Translations under genes and position numbers: made by a program
NCBI RefSeq assembly: GCF_000340215.1
Contig: NW_006921541.1
Coordinates: forward strand, 1,027,527-1,091,526
Length of the DNA: 64,000 nucleotides
Direction: 5' to 3'
Source of the DNA: Pseudocercospora fijiensis CIRAD86
Lineage: Eukaryota > Ascomycota > Dothideomycetes > Mycosphaerellales > Mycosphaerellaceae
The notes under the pieces: generated by a model
Seen by the model: the letters and a program-made list of their open reading frames with translations, nothing else
The model's database searches: none
What the model was told of the DNA's origin: nothing
Shown: positions 11,152 to 22,790 of the stretch, one piece after another
Layout of the letters: every line of letters starts with the position of its first letter
How positions within the stretch are numbered: the first letter of the stretch is position 1

Positions 11152-12528
11152 TCAGTATAAAGATTTCATCTTAGCAAGATCCTGTCCCTTCAAGTTCCAC
11201 CGGACTCTCGAGACACCACCTTGACCCATCATCCACAATTCAGTCAAATTCGGACCAACCCAAGCGAAGTTCTGTACCGTATAATTCGTCTGAATCCTCA
11301 AGATGAGACTGCCCGCAGAATCGAGAACACCAATGCCTGGACCAGTGGCGGCCACAACATAACCATTCTGTGCAATTTTCAGACCATCCGGCCCACCCTC
11401 ATAAGCATAAAAGATTGGACGCTTGTTCGTGATGTGCTTGCCTCCATCCGTACGATCGTATTTGTACACGGCTCGTGTGCCGGTCTGGTTGAGAGGGCTG
11501 CCATTGTGGACCACTCTGGAACCGGCGACAAAACCTGTGTCGCTGATGTAGATATGCTTGCCATCTGGAGAGAGGGCGATCCCGTTGGGCTGCTCTAAAG
11601 AGTCGTCAACCACAATCGTCTCCCCTGTGGCTGGATCGAACCGATATGAGGAAGGCTTGAGCTGAGGTGGCGTATCGGCAATCTTGTTGAACCAGGAGTA
11701 CTCCGGATCTGTGAACCAGACCGAGCCGTCTGCTGGGTCGACAAACAGGTCATCAACACAGTTGAAGTAGTAGCCGTACTGCTTGCAGTCAGCAGCTGAT
11801 ATGAAGTCGGGCAGATCTCACAAGCCCATAAGACTCACATAGTTGTTTAGCAGCACTTTTGTTTTGTTGGTGAGCGGATCCAGGGTCTGCAGTCCAATGC
11901 GCTGCTCAGTGCCACCTATCGAGTTGTTGCTACCAGATGCAGCTAGCAATAGTGATCAGCCAACGACCATTCATTCTGGAGAGTCAGACTTGCCCCAGTA
12001 AATCAAGCCATTGTAGAACGTCCCTCCGTTCGGCCCATAGACTGGAGGATCACTGAGATACTCGCTCAGAGTCGGGGGATCCTGGTTTAGATCTACAACA
12101 AGCTGAGGCAAGTACCCAGGTGGAGGAGCAAGTTGACTGAAAAACAGCTTGTTTAATGCCGGAACCCAGACTGGTGCTTTATATATAGCTTTTGAAATCT
12201 CGAAGAAAAAGTCGTACGTCGGATTCGAGCCAAGAATCTCCAAACCGCGCTGCTTGTCAAAGACGACGAAGGTGGCCTTCGAGATCAGACCAAAAGAGGT
12301 ATCATTTGGAACTGCAGTTCCTGCAAAGCCTGGACCTGCGCCGCTGGCATCGGCTGATGCTCGGAAAAAGTAGTAAGGTAGGACAGAAGTATAACGGTCG
12401 ACGCAGACAATGCTGTCGGTAGAGCCACATGCTTTTGCTACAGGAGGAGAGACCCCGAGCGGTAAGTTCTGAGTCCTTGATGAGGTAATGAAGGCAAAAG
12501 AGGCTAATGCAAAGAAAATATTCGACAT
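11152..12528 (-). CDS. Secreted SMP-30/gluconolactonase/LRE-like protein, 421 aa, two introns
   Basis: Three exons on the minus strand (12,528-11,994, 11,942-11,839, 11,778-11,152) join to 1,266 nt without a stop. The chosen ATG (12,526-12,528) opens a hydrophobic signal peptide of about 20 residues. An upstream in-frame ATG at 12,612 would bury that signal inside the protein. The body is the six-bladed propeller of the SMP-30/gluconolactonase family (SGL domain). Landmarks are ASGSNNSIGGTEQR (about 180), DDLFVDP...VWFTDPEYSW (about 222-245), QPNGIALSPDG (Asn278), ISDTG (about 293) and GGPDGLK (Asp344). The NG and PDG positions match metal-ligand sites in this family. Members hydrolyse sugar lactones or related esters with a divalent metal; the fungal secreted members are largely uncharacterised. 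This is the only intact gene in the window, in a roughly 2.6-kb un-RIPed island. Activity, substrate and expression are not shown by the sequence. Confidence 0.9.
11779..11838 (-). other. Intron 2 of the SMP-30-like gene, GT-AG type, 60 bp
   Basis: Begins GTGAGT and ends GCAAGCAG on the minus strand, with GCTGAC as branch site. Splicing gives NNY-YGYYFN, in frame. An alternative acceptor three bases earlier (GCAAG) would add one Gln. Confidence 0.85.
11943..11993 (-). other. Intron 1 of the SMP-30-like gene, GC-AG type, 51 bp
   Basis: On the minus strand it begins GCAAGT and ends GCTAG, with a CTGAT branch-like site 12 bp before the end. Removing it joins Tyr-Trp-G to CT-Ala-Ser-Gly, restoring the family's YWAASG block. 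Without splicing the frame hits TGA within 24 bases. No GT donor gives a workable alternative of normal fungal length. Confidence 0.85.
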
Positions 12529-13190
12529 CTTGGCATATATAGTCGAGAGAGGATTGATGCTAGCGAAGCTTTTGCTTGAATTGTCAGCCCTGCCTATAAA
12601 TAGAGTCGGCACAAAGTGCTTCTTGTTTTGAGGACGACTGAGTAGATAGACTCGTACTCTGAGAAAGTAGAGATAGTTGTGCTTGGAAATCGTAAGGGGA
12701 AGTTATGCAGGTCCGTGCGTCTGTGCCAAAAGAGCCGGATAGCAGAAAGATAAAGCGGAGATGAAGATCGCATAAATCTCATCGCTCGTCGTGGATCTGC
12801 GTTCTCGTGTACGAGAGTTGAGGATGGGTGCATCGCTGAAGAGTCAACTGAAAGCAAGGACTGCCGATCATGCTAAAGTCGTTCACTCAAACCCTTTTGA
12901 TATATCCCCTGCATCACTGGTCGATCTGGAGTGATTAAAGCGACACAGATAACATCGATGCGTGAGTCTCCGGGAAAGTCGATCAAGTTCGCGGTATAAG
13001 TGTAGCGTATATGTTTAGCAGCCATGTTAGCAGTCCCTTAACCGCCAGTTATCGGATCCAGCTTCTCTATAGTAGCAGGTACAGCTCTCGGTTGCTATTG
13101 CACCTTGCTCGCCTAAATTGCATGCCTGCACAACATAAGTAGGAAACTGTGCAATTAGTTAGGCATAGGTAGACGATATATGCTAATAGG
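12529..13190. promoter_or_regulatory. Upstream region of the SMP-30-like gene; right part of the un-RIPed island
   Basis: Normal CA/TG content up to about 13,150, then an abrupt return to RIP-mutated DNA by about 13,200. Upstream of the start codon the minus strand reads CTATATATGCC about 10 bases before ATG, too close for a TATA box but possibly leader sequence. The open frame at 12,594-12,857 (minus) has no family resemblance and probably lies in the 5' region. Confidence 0.5.
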
Positions 13191-13199
13191 CCTTAGCCG

Positions 13200-14570
13200 C
13201 TTGCGGGGGTACCTTAACTAACCGATAAGTAAGATAGCTAACTTTAGTAAGCTTAGGTTGTCTACCGAGTACGAGCGGCAGTCGATAGGAATAGGGACTC
13301 TAATACCGCGTCTTCGAGATACGGTTAGTCTTATATTCCGGATATTAGTATAGTATACTACCTAGAAAGCTCCTCTCTTAGTCTAACTAGCCTAAGTTTA
13401 GTAAGAAGAATACTAAGCTAGGTAATATTCTAACTAAATATATTAAGGCTACCCCGTATAGTTAGTTATAGCTATTAAATATTAAATCGGATTTGATTTA
13501 GATTTATATTTAATATTAAATCTATATCTAAATACGAGGTTACTAAATATTCGAATATTTAGTAGATTTAGTTAGTAATTCAACGGTTATACTACGGCGT
13601 ACGTAGATCTCTTTAATTATACGAAATTAGGTTATTTATCGCTTGTTTCTTACTAAAAGATAAGCTCTTTTTATAGGCTCGGAGAATAGACCGCTTCGAG
13701 ATAGGTAGATAGAACTAGGGTATACTAAGGTCGCTAATTCTAGTAGGTTGCCGAGTTGCTAACGGCCTCTTAATACGAGGTTATTATATTATTACTACCT
13801 TCTTAAATCTACCGCTTTCTATCCGTTATATAAGCCTTCCTCGCTCTATAAGACTAGAGGCTCTACTAATAGCTAGAGAATATCCGCTTAGTCTGTCCTC
13901 TTATTAATACTAATTAGGTAATCGATTACTAAGCTAATTCGGACGATATTTCGTTTATCGAGTACGTAGAATAGGCGGACTTCGAGTAGTATATTAGAGA
14001 GGTAGAAAGGAAGGGCTTATAGTTTCCTATTCGAAGGATTACGAGGAAGATAATAAAGAGCCTTATCTACGCGGCGGAGATCGTTAAAAGGGCTACTATC
14101 TATTAGGAGCGTATCGCTAATAGCCTTTAAAAGGGTTATAAAGGTATAGAGCGTAAAGAAAGGCCTATTCTTCTACTCGGTTCTCGTCGTTACTTCGAAT
14201 TTAGTAAGGAACTATACTTCTACTTATTCGAGTATAGTTAGGGGCTAAAATCGTAGTATACGTAGTGGCAGATATACTTTAGGCGTCGAATTAATAGAGT
14301 ACTATACCAATTAATCGATAGCGAGGCCGCTAGCGGCAGTAGTAAGGTTATTATTATTAATTAGGTAGATAATTAGTCGAAGGTCTTTAGTATTCTAGTT
14401 TCCGTATCTACCTCGAGTTTGCGTTATAGGGGTTACCCTAAGCCTTATTAGACTCGCTAACCTATATTCTTAGCTTTCGGATAGCTTAACTAAAAGCGGG
14501 CCGCACTTAGTCTCTAAACTTAAATTTCTAAATCTATCTCTTCTAATTACAACCTAACTACCTTCTTCCT
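13200..14570 (+). pseudogene. RIP-degraded sequence with a plus-strand reading-frame trace upstream of hAT transposase 1
   Basis: From about 13,990 to 14,440 a plus-strand frame can be followed through TAG stops. It gives a basic, Arg/Lys/Glu/Tyr-rich protein trace with no family I recognise. It lies 0.4 kb before the BED-like finger of the hAT transposase on the same strand. It could be an N-terminal part of the same element, a second element gene or a separate relic. Sequence before 13,990 shows no coding trace. Confidence 0.35.
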
Positions 14571-14879
14571 TATAGAAAAAATACGAGAAAATCGTATACT
14601 AACCTAACGAGCGCTCGAAAGTTTCCTAAATACCTAAAAATTCGAATAGGAAAGCTAGAAACTACGGAAACGTAAGCGTACGAATAGCGTAGACGAACTA
14701 GTACTAGATCCGACTCTAGACGAGCTTTAAGATACCTAGCAATTGATATCCTCTTCTTTAGCCTTCCTTCTAACTCTACTACTAGCAATAAGGCCTATAC
14801 TACTAATACTCGCTTAGTAGAAGAAGCTACACTTTATAAAGAATAAGACAGATCTAGTATTATAGTCTTATACTTCAGA

Positions 14880-16430
14880 TCCGTAGGATAGCGAGCCTAC
14901 TCGTAATAGATACGGTTATAAATACTTCTACTATAAGCACTATTTAGTAGACAGTCCTAAGGTATAGAAATTAGTATCTAGTAACGTAGTAGACTACCTT
15001 CTTAAGGTAGTATATAGTATTGTTATCTATCTAGATAAAGATCCGCGATAAGGCTTTATTAATATTAATAAAATATAGGTAGTAAGCGAGGGTAACGAGG
15101 CAAGGCGTATAGCTACTATTCTAAGAAACATAGTAGAAGCTAATATAGACAAATTTAGGTAGGCAATAGCTCGCTATACTATAGTATATAGTATTGCTTA
15201 TTCTTTCTATGTTTCTAAGGCCCTTAAAGAGATAGTATTAGCAGTTAGTCTATATACAGACAAGGCTCTTTTAAAGTTATATACTTTAATAATAGTACGA
15301 GTATAGTATAGCAACTTCGAGAACTAGCGAGAGTAGGTTAAAATAGCGCTTCTTAAGGCTATTAGTTGCCTTTATATTAGCACTAATATACAGAAGGTGC
15401 AATACGGCTGTAAGCACTTCTAAGCGATTAACTATTAGTATATTAATAAGCACGGCACGCTTACTTAAGTCCTTATTAACCTGCCGCCGCTATAACGAGG
15501 CTCTTATACTAGCGACTTTCTTACTTAGCTATTAATCTCGTACTTTAAGACCTTCTTTATAGCTTATAAGCTTAGCTAGATAACTGCTAATAATACCGCT
15601 AAGAATAATACCCTCTACGAGTAGATTAAGCTCTATATATATAAGAAGGGCGATATATACTAGACTAAGCAGAGCCGTCGTCTACGCTACTTTAGCTATA
15701 CTATTAACCCTACTATATAAGCCTTTGTATTTTCTAAGTCTACGGAAGTAGTAGAGTTAGCCGATTAAAGAGCGCTCTAAGTACGGCAAGTGCTATTTAA
15801 TAACTAAGCCGAGTGCGACAACGATAAGGTCTCTATATCTAGATAGTTAGATCCTAGCACGGAGTACTTTACTAAGCAATCTCTATTATAGCGTCTCTAC
15901 TACCTAGCTAGGGTCTTATAGCGAGAGAATAACTTCTATAACGCCTTTAGAGAATTAGCTAAGATATAACCGAAGCTACCCTCTACCTATCCGAAGTCGC
16001 TAGGTAAGACTTACTAGAATAGCTACTTACTAATAATTAAGGAGGCCCTTTAAATAAGGCCTATCTTTAACGCCTTGTTTATTAGTATGCTATAGATTAG
16101 TAGATACCGGCTTATCGAGGTAGACTAGCTTATTCTTAAAGAGATACGCCTATTCTTTATACTATTTAAGGAAGCGACTTAACGTTTATAGGGCTATAAC
16201 GTTACCTTCGACTGCTTCTAGGAGACTATAGAGTAGTTGCTTGCTAATTTCGAGCGTACTAAGAGGCATTGTACTAAGCGAGAGGCTATAATAAAGGCTA
16301 TTTACGTCTCCTAGTACCTATTTAACAAATACTATCGTCTAACTAATAATAGCGGCATCTACGTTACTATAATACTATTATATCTAACTCGCCGTAAGGT
16401 ATAGCTTTGTAAGCGTTAGTCTAGTAGTAA
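14880..16430 (+). pseudogene. hAT-superfamily transposase 1, RIP-degraded
   Basis: Followed in plus-strand frames through many TAG/TAA stops. A BED-type zinc finger lies at about 14,910-15,010; Lys-Tyr-Phe-Tyr-Tyr-Lys stands where Cys residues are expected, and it ends in a VVDYLLKV helix. A long helical region follows with a YINKHGTLT block at 15,440-15,470. The hAT hallmark block equivalent to DNAsNNdT reads TANNTAKNNTLYEQI at about 15,580-15,625, and the RLRCFGHxxN block is at 15,675-15,710. The IRLFFILFKEAT and LLANFERTKRHCTK blocks lie at 16,135-16,280, and the YLFNKYYRLTNNSGIY segment of the C-terminal dimerisation region at 16,315-16,370. hAT transposases cut and paste DNA with 8-bp target duplications. 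The first Asp of the DNA block appears lost. Sequence at 16,630-16,700 with repeated GGTTAGTTTAG units may be a subterminal region. Confidence 0.75.
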
Positions 16431-17518
16431 GAAGAAGGACTAGTAGCTTATTAGCAGTCTAGTAACAGTAAGGACCTATAGAATAAACACTAAGTACGCT
16501 ATAAGCCTGCTTCTAAGGAGTCTACTTCTATAGCCGCTACCGCTATAGAAGCTATAGATTATTTAGCGGATATAATAGCAGTAGTAAGAGCTTAGGAACG
16601 ACGTACTTGCAACTAGTATTCGTAGACCCCGTAGTAGTTCAGGTTAGTTTAGTTTGGTTTGCTAAGCTAAAGATCTAGTTTGGTTTAGGTTAGTTTACTG
16701 AGCAACTATAGGAGTAGCTAGTTCGAACTATAGAATTTATCGGTTTCTAAGAAGTATAAGAATATATACGTAACTCGAAGCAAGCCCTTTATAAGATACG
16801 AGAGTATAGCCGGTAGCGTAGCCGGCATTTTTCAGTTATAGGAAGGTACTTATATAACCCTAAATCTATAGACAATTAGCTAAGAGTACTAACTAATTAA
16901 AAGCATATATATATACAAGCTATTATAGTTTAGTTTAGAAACTCTACTTATTAGGTATGAATTTTATCCTTTCGCTCGCTATTTAATTCCCTAACTGCTC
17001 GGTAGAATATTATTATCTAGATCTAGGTAGAACTTATCAATTTCCCTAGAAGCCCTCCTTAAGAAGTTCTAACACTTTCCTACTAAACTATTCTCTAATA
17101 CTAAGTACTAGGATAGCTCCTCCCTCGGTATCGGTATAGTATATAAAAGAGCTATAAAGTAGCTCTATACTACGTTCTACTAGTTACTCGCTATACTTCG
17201 TATTATATAAGGAGGTAGAGGCTGCTATAGAGGAGTCTTTTAACCTATAGAGGATAGTAAAAGATATGGAGGTAGCTATAGGTCTAGGTACCTAGTTAAA
17301 TTTCTAGTAGGTAGAGTATAAGGATATTTAGAGGGAGTATTAGGTAGAGTTGCGAAGGCAGGTATATAATATAGTCTAGAAAACAGGGATAATGCCTATA
17401 ACTATAAGTATTATGTTCTTTAACCTTCCTCCTTTTTCCCTATTTTCTTTTTATAAAACCCTAAACTAATATAAATCAACTAGAATATCTATCTTCTTTT
17501 AGTTCTTTAAAAGACCTA
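16431..17518. other. RIP-mutated flank with one GCCGGTAGC-type block
   Basis: No gene recognised. It holds a TATAGCCGGTAGC-type unit with a following GCCGGCATTTTT at about 16,805-16,833, and subterminal-like GGTTAGTTTAG repeats at 16,635-16,700. The rest is closed in all frames. Confidence 0.5.
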
Positions 17519-18180
17519 GTAGCGTAGCTAGTAGCGTAGCCGGCAGCGTAGCCGGTAGCGTAGCCGGCCTTTTTACTCCTTAGTACTAACGGGATTTTTA
17601 AAGACTTCTATTCCGTACGGCTAATAAAGTATAATATACTATATATATATATACTTAGAGAGTATTTAGAGCGCGGTATATAGCGCCGTATAATAGCGGC
17701 TTATTTCGTATATAGAAACGCTTATAGATAATACTAAGAATATCCTTCCTACTAGAATATCTATCCTACCTAGTACTATCTCGAATATAGACATTCTAGC
17801 CTTTAAGAATCTAATCGAGGGCTTTGAAATCCTTATCTATAATCGTAATAGGCTTCGCGTAGATAGCTATAAGGTTAACCGCTAAAATAGTATTAGTATA
17901 GTTCGAAAAGAGGTAGAAGTGAAATATATATTCGAAGATACGAACTAGAGAGGCTTCTAAAGCCTCTTAAAGGGCGTCTATTACAGAGGCTTATAAGCGA
18001 AGGTCCCGTATAATATACTAGGCAATTTCGCGAATAAGTCGTTAGAAAGGAGCTTTACGGATTAGGAGTTTAGTATCCTTCTAATATATCCGAATCTAAC
18101 GAAGGGCTACGGCTAAAGAAGGATTAGTAAGAAAATAGTAAGAATGCCGGCTACGCTACCGGCTACGCTACCGGCTATAG
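17519..18180. mobile_element. Possible short element bounded by inverted GCCGGTAGC tandem blocks (about 660 bp)
   Basis: The left block (17,519-17,575) carries repeated GTAGCCGGTAGC units ending GCCGGCCTTTTTACT. The right block (18,141-18,180), read on the other strand, carries the same units ending GCCGGCATTCTTACT. The two therefore form an inverted repeat made of a short tandem array. The interior has no coding trace. The right block could instead be the left end of the hAT 2 element, so the pairing is ambiguous and no target duplication was found. Confidence 0.4.
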
Positions 18181-18429
18181 ATAGGACTTACTTCCTAAGC
18201 GCTATTAACGCTTCGTACGATTGTTACTACTAGTAGTAGAAGCGCTAGTCGTCGTCTTACCTAGAGCCTTAGTCGTCGTCTTACGCGGAGCCTTGCCCGC
18301 GACGCTCTTTCTAGCATTAGAGCTAGCGGTAGTAGTAGTAGCCTTCTTACGTTAATATACTGTACTCGTTCTGCTACTTCCGGTCCTATTACAATCCGTA
18401 GAAGGGGTAGCTCCCTTCTTACGAGTCGT
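18181..18429. other. Basic/Ala-coding-like low-complexity stretch beside hAT 2
   Basis: Repeats of GTCGTCGTCTTAC and related triplet-rich sequence. On the minus strand they would encode Lys/Arg/Ala-rich residues. No domain is recognised. Confidence 0.35.
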
Positions 18430-21400
18430 CGTAACTTAGTAAAGTAGACTCGGTATTATAAAAGTTATTAAATTAATAAAAAAAGTGCGTTACGAAGGTA
18501 TACGAAGGCGCGCGCGGAGCGAGGATATTATAGAGGTAGTAGATATAGAGCGTAGAGGTATAGGTATTAATACGAAGGTTAAATATAGCGAGAGAGGTAG
18601 TATCGCGGTATCGCTAGGTAATAGAGTAAGCGTCGCGTAAGCCTATATTATAGTAACGTTAGAGTAAGGAAAGAAGGTAGGTACGGCTAAAAAGGGCAGG
18701 CACGGCTAAAAGAGGCAGGTACGGCAAACTTTGAAATATAGCCGGTACCTATAGCCGGTATAGTAGTAGGCGAAAGCCTCCTTTTAATAAATAGTCGGCG
18801 TAATAATAGTATCCTACTATAGTATAGATATTCTTTAGTAATTCCCTTACTAGCTATAGTAATCTTATAAGTAACCTAGGCCTATTACTAGGAAAGATAA
18901 GAAATACTACGGTAGGCTGTACTAAACAAGCCAGCCTGAACAAGCTGGTTATTTGGTAGGAAAAGGCCTACTACCGTCTCTGTATGCCGGCTACGAGTGC
19001 CGGCTATCGCTCTAAATTCAACTCCGCCCTATCTTAGAGGCTAAGGTACTAAGCGGAAACCCTATAGCTTATATTTACTCGGTTATCGCGGAGCGCTTAT
19101 AGGTAAGGTATTAGAAAAGAGTATAAAAAGTACGAGAAGAGCATTCTAGGATATAGGTCGTAAGTAAATAAGAGTAGTACGCCTAGTTATTTATATAGTA
19201 CGTTACTCTAAACGACTAAGAGCCCACATCATCTCGTGCTTCGCTTATAAGACCTCGACTCTACTAATATACTATCGATCTCCTCCTCGGTCGCTATCTT
19301 AATTCTTCTTCGAGTTACCGGACTTAGTACGTATCTATCGCTATATAATAGCGGTACGTATTATAGAGAATCTCTCGTTAAAGTTTCTCTCTTATAGGCT
19401 TACTATCTGCCTCGTAGTAAAGTGCTAATACTAAAGAATCTCCTTATAGTTAGGATACTAGAGCTCCTTAGGGTAAATACAAATCTAACTAATCCGCTAT
19501 AAACCGACGCCGAATTTTAGCTAGAAGCTATATATCTTTATATTAAAGAGTAACCCGCTTCGTATAGATAGCAAGGAGGTTTAAGAGCTTAAACTCGGTT
19601 ACGAGAAATGCCTCTATATCTTCCTAAAGAGTACTAATCGCCTTAGCCGTAAATCGTATACTAGACTAAAAATCTAATATAATTTCTCGGACGAGTCGCT
19701 AGAAGGTAGTCTTAGGGATTAAAGGCTCGGTCCCTCTTTTATCTTAGAATAGCCGGATCTAGCGAAGGGTAATAGTACCTAGTCTAAAGCGCCGCTTCTT
19801 TATCGTCGAGTCCTACCTTTTACTCTTTTTTTTAATAGAAGAATAACTTTTCTTCGCGATAGTCTTCGTCCGCCTACTCTTTTTAGCCTTCTCCTATCTA
19901 TCTAAAGCCTTCTTGTTTTTCGGTACTATTTTCCGAGGAATCCCCTTCCTTTATATATATTATAGATAGTCTTACTCTTCCGATATCTCGTTCTCGCTAC
20001 GGTCTTCCTATACTTAGCTTGCTTTACCCTTGCCTTTTAGGCTCTAAAGGTATACTTATACGCATTTAGGCGACGAGGGTATATCGCTAGGACCTAGAAA
20101 ATTAATAAGCCTATAATCGTAAAAAGACATTTATACTTCTTACCTTCTAGATTAAATAGTCTTCTATTAAACCGTCTTAGTAGGTTATCGTTAGATTTGT
20201 ATAAAGGATAGTAGCTTAAGGAAGGGGAGGCGGCCGGCTTAGGAAGGCCCGAAGAGCCGAATCCTTAAGGTATATTTGTCTTTAAGAATATAGGGAAAGG
20301 GAAGAAAGAGAGGAAGAGCGAATAGAGAATTAGAAATAGTCCGTAGGTAAGCGGGGCAGGTTGCTATAGCAACTAGTCTATTTAGGTCCTAGGAATTCGA
20401 AATATATTAGGGATATATACCGGCTATATATACCGGCTATATTACCTTCTATAGAAGCGCTTCGTTACTATAGTAACTAGTCTCTTTAGGAATTCGAACA
20501 TATTAGTAATATATACCGGCTATATTACCTTCTACGTAAACGCTTCGTCTCTTTAAAGCTACTCTAAGCCTATATACGCTTCCGCTTTTCGACCTAGTAT
20601 CGCCTTCTACCTCTACCCTCCTTCTCTTCGTTATCGCTAATAAGGGTTTAGCTTAGATTAAATCTCGTATTCTCTTCGCGCTACTAGGCTTCTTCGATCT
20701 TAAGGTTTTCTAATTCCTCGATTAAGTCCTTTAGTATAATCTTTAGTATCCTACCTTAGCGACTCTAGTAGAGGAGATAGTATCGGAATACTATAATAGA
20801 TTCGAAGGTAGTAGGCGAGTATATTCGATTAAAGCGGCCCTAGTAACGAGCGATACTAAAAGACCTCTTATAGCCTATACCTACGCTCGGTATAGCGAGG
20901 ACNNNNNNNNNNNNNNNNNNNNNNNNNNNNNNNNNNNNNNNNNNNNNNNNNNNNNNNNNNNNNNNNNNNNNNNNNNNNNNNNNNNNNNNNNNNNNNNNNN
21001 NNCTTTATAGGAGCTATATTTAGACTAGTTTCTTTCCGGCGCTTATAGAACATCTTTTCTAGAATAGTCTAGTAATACTTAGGCTATTCTTCGTCTCTCT
21101 TCTATTCTAGCTTCTACTAGTATATATCCTTTTTTACTAGGTTTAGTAAGTACGTAACGCTATAGATATCCCCGAACAACTAGAAGGTAGTACTATAATA
21201 TTTGTATAACTTAGTATAAGAGGTATCTATAGCTTTCGTTATAGCTACTTTTTAGAGGACGCTCTTCTTATCTAGCTTAGCTACGGTTTTGTTAAGCTCG
21301 TTAAAGAGCTAGTTATAGTACGTAAAGATAAGATAGATCGTCGGTCCTCGGATTCTTCTAATCGTAGTAGTAACCTTCGCGTAATACTTAGTAATATCTA

Positions 21401-22740
21401 CGAGATACTCTATATAGCGCTATTCGGCGGCAGTAAGCCTAAGCTACTTAATACCCTCGGAATTCTAATAGATCTCGAGAGCGGTACGTAAAGTATATCC
21501 CTTCGTAACTATATAGAAAGTCGAATCGAACCGGGTCTTTACGTCTTAGGTAAAATAGAGTAGGCGCTAAGGAGGCCGCTTTTGCTATCGCTTATTCTAT
21601 ACGATATTCTAGGTATTAGATTTAGGGCGCTCGATTAGGTTCTTTTAAATAGCCTCGAATCGGTTATATCTCTATAAGCTTAAGTTCGTATATATTGCTA
21701 GACGACGAAGCTAGAGTAAAGGAGTTAGAACTATACTAGGTTGCTAGCTATAGGTACCGGCTACGGACAAAAGTTATACCTTATATAAAACGAGAGCGAT
21801 ACTCTCTACCTTATCCTATCTTATTACTATAACGAGTTTCTCGACTTTCGACTTCGCTTTAACCTTATCTAGGATCTTCTATTAGTCGTCGTTTAATAAT
21901 GCAATTTTAAGCGTTTTTAAGAGGGCTCGGATTGCGATTTAAACTATATAAGCGAGGTAGGGAAACTTCTATAGGGATATAACTAGCAACAACGTCGGCT
22001 CCGATTTAATAGGGCTAGGGCTATTATTAGGCTCCTCTTTATCGTTATTATTGTACGTATTATCGTACGTATCCGGAATCGTAGCGAGCTTAATATTTAG
22101 AAGATTAAGCTAGATTATAGACCTTATAATCTCCTCTACGTACTCGACCCTATCGATACGATTAGTAATTTCAAAGACATATACAAGTAAATTGTATATA
22201 TAACGCCTTATATAATATTCGATTATTACTAGCGTTATCCGTAGTAATCGAGATTAGTTTCGTTATTACGCTAAATCTGTCTATTACCGTATAGACAAGC
22301 TTCGCTATATCCTTACTAGTATAGGAACCTAGAATTTTAGGGAATCCGATTATAAGTTCCTAGAGCTTCTAATCCGAATTAATAAAGTATAGTATAATCG
22401 AAAGGAAGGAGGCTTTTATAGTCCGGCTTAACTAGCTATCGATAGTAATAGCTACTCGGCGATTATTATAGAGGATCTCCCGAATATCGTCTAACGTAGC
22501 CTCTTTATTCTTTTTGAATATAGTACGCTAGGTTGTCGCGCTAAGAAATAGGGGGGGGGGTAGTTTATAAGATATAGGTATATCTTCTATATAGACTCCC
22601 TTTTATAGAAGTCTTCCGGAAGACCGTTTATAGCTAGTATTTCGTTTACTAGTTGCCTAAAGTCTTCGGGGGAGAAATCGGTAGCCTTTAATCCTAGAGC
22701 TTCCTTAAGCGTAGCCTATAATAATGAGCTAGATCTATAC
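18430..22740 (-). pseudogene. hAT-superfamily transposase 2, RIP-degraded, with assembly gap
   Basis: The minus-strand frame from about 22,690 shows an SPEDFRQLVNEILA start and a TTQRTIF-like helix. It continues with a 'RRVAITIDS' beta strand holding the first catalytic Asp region and with 'KASFLSIILYFIN'. The KLQELIIGFPKILGSYTSKDIAK segment follows at about 22,295-22,375, and the ITTDNASNN hallmark at about 22,225-22,250 is intact in sequence. TAG/TAA stops punctuate the frame, for example where Trp and Gln are expected. The C-terminal dimerisation block was not located, because the frame is lost around the 100-N gap at 20,903-21,002. Inverted GCCGGC blocks lie on both sides (18,141-18,180 and 22,752-22,790) and may be its terminal repeats. 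It differs in sequence from hAT 1 and runs on the opposite strand. Confidence 0.7.
20903..21002. other. Assembly gap (100 N)
   Basis: Exactly 100 N, the usual placeholder for a scaffold join of unknown size. Any reading frame across it is meaningless. It falls within the hAT 2 relic. Confidence 0.98.
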
Positions 22741-22751
22741 GGTTAATTAAA

Positions 22752-22790
22752 GTAGCCGGCAGCTATAGCCGGTAGCTATAGCCGGCATTT
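22752..22790. repeat. GCCGGTAGCTATA tandem block (forward)
   Basis: AGCCGGC AGCTAT AGCCGGT AGCTAT AGCCGGC then ATTTTAGAAGA. The same string occurs in reverse orientation at 39,590-39,620, ending AAAATGCCGGC. This gives an inverted pair that encloses an unrecognised minus-strand gene relic into which G1 has inserted. Confidence 0.75.

Noticed and set aside
11221..11598. Plus-strand open frame opposite exon 3
   Set aside because: Antisense shadow of the SMP-30-like coding exon, whose own frame has clear family motifs.
12595..12603. TATAAATA on the plus strand as a promoter for the SMP-30-like gene
   Set aside because: It is on the wrong strand for the minus-strand gene, and no plus-strand gene follows it.
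12594..12857. 87-codon open frame upstream of the SMP-30-like gene, minus strand
   Set aside because: No family resemblance. It lies in the expected 5' region of the real gene and overlaps its upstream ATG; best explained as chance opening in un-RIPed DNA.
20868..21053. Open frame across the N gap
   Set aside because: It exists only because N is not a stop.
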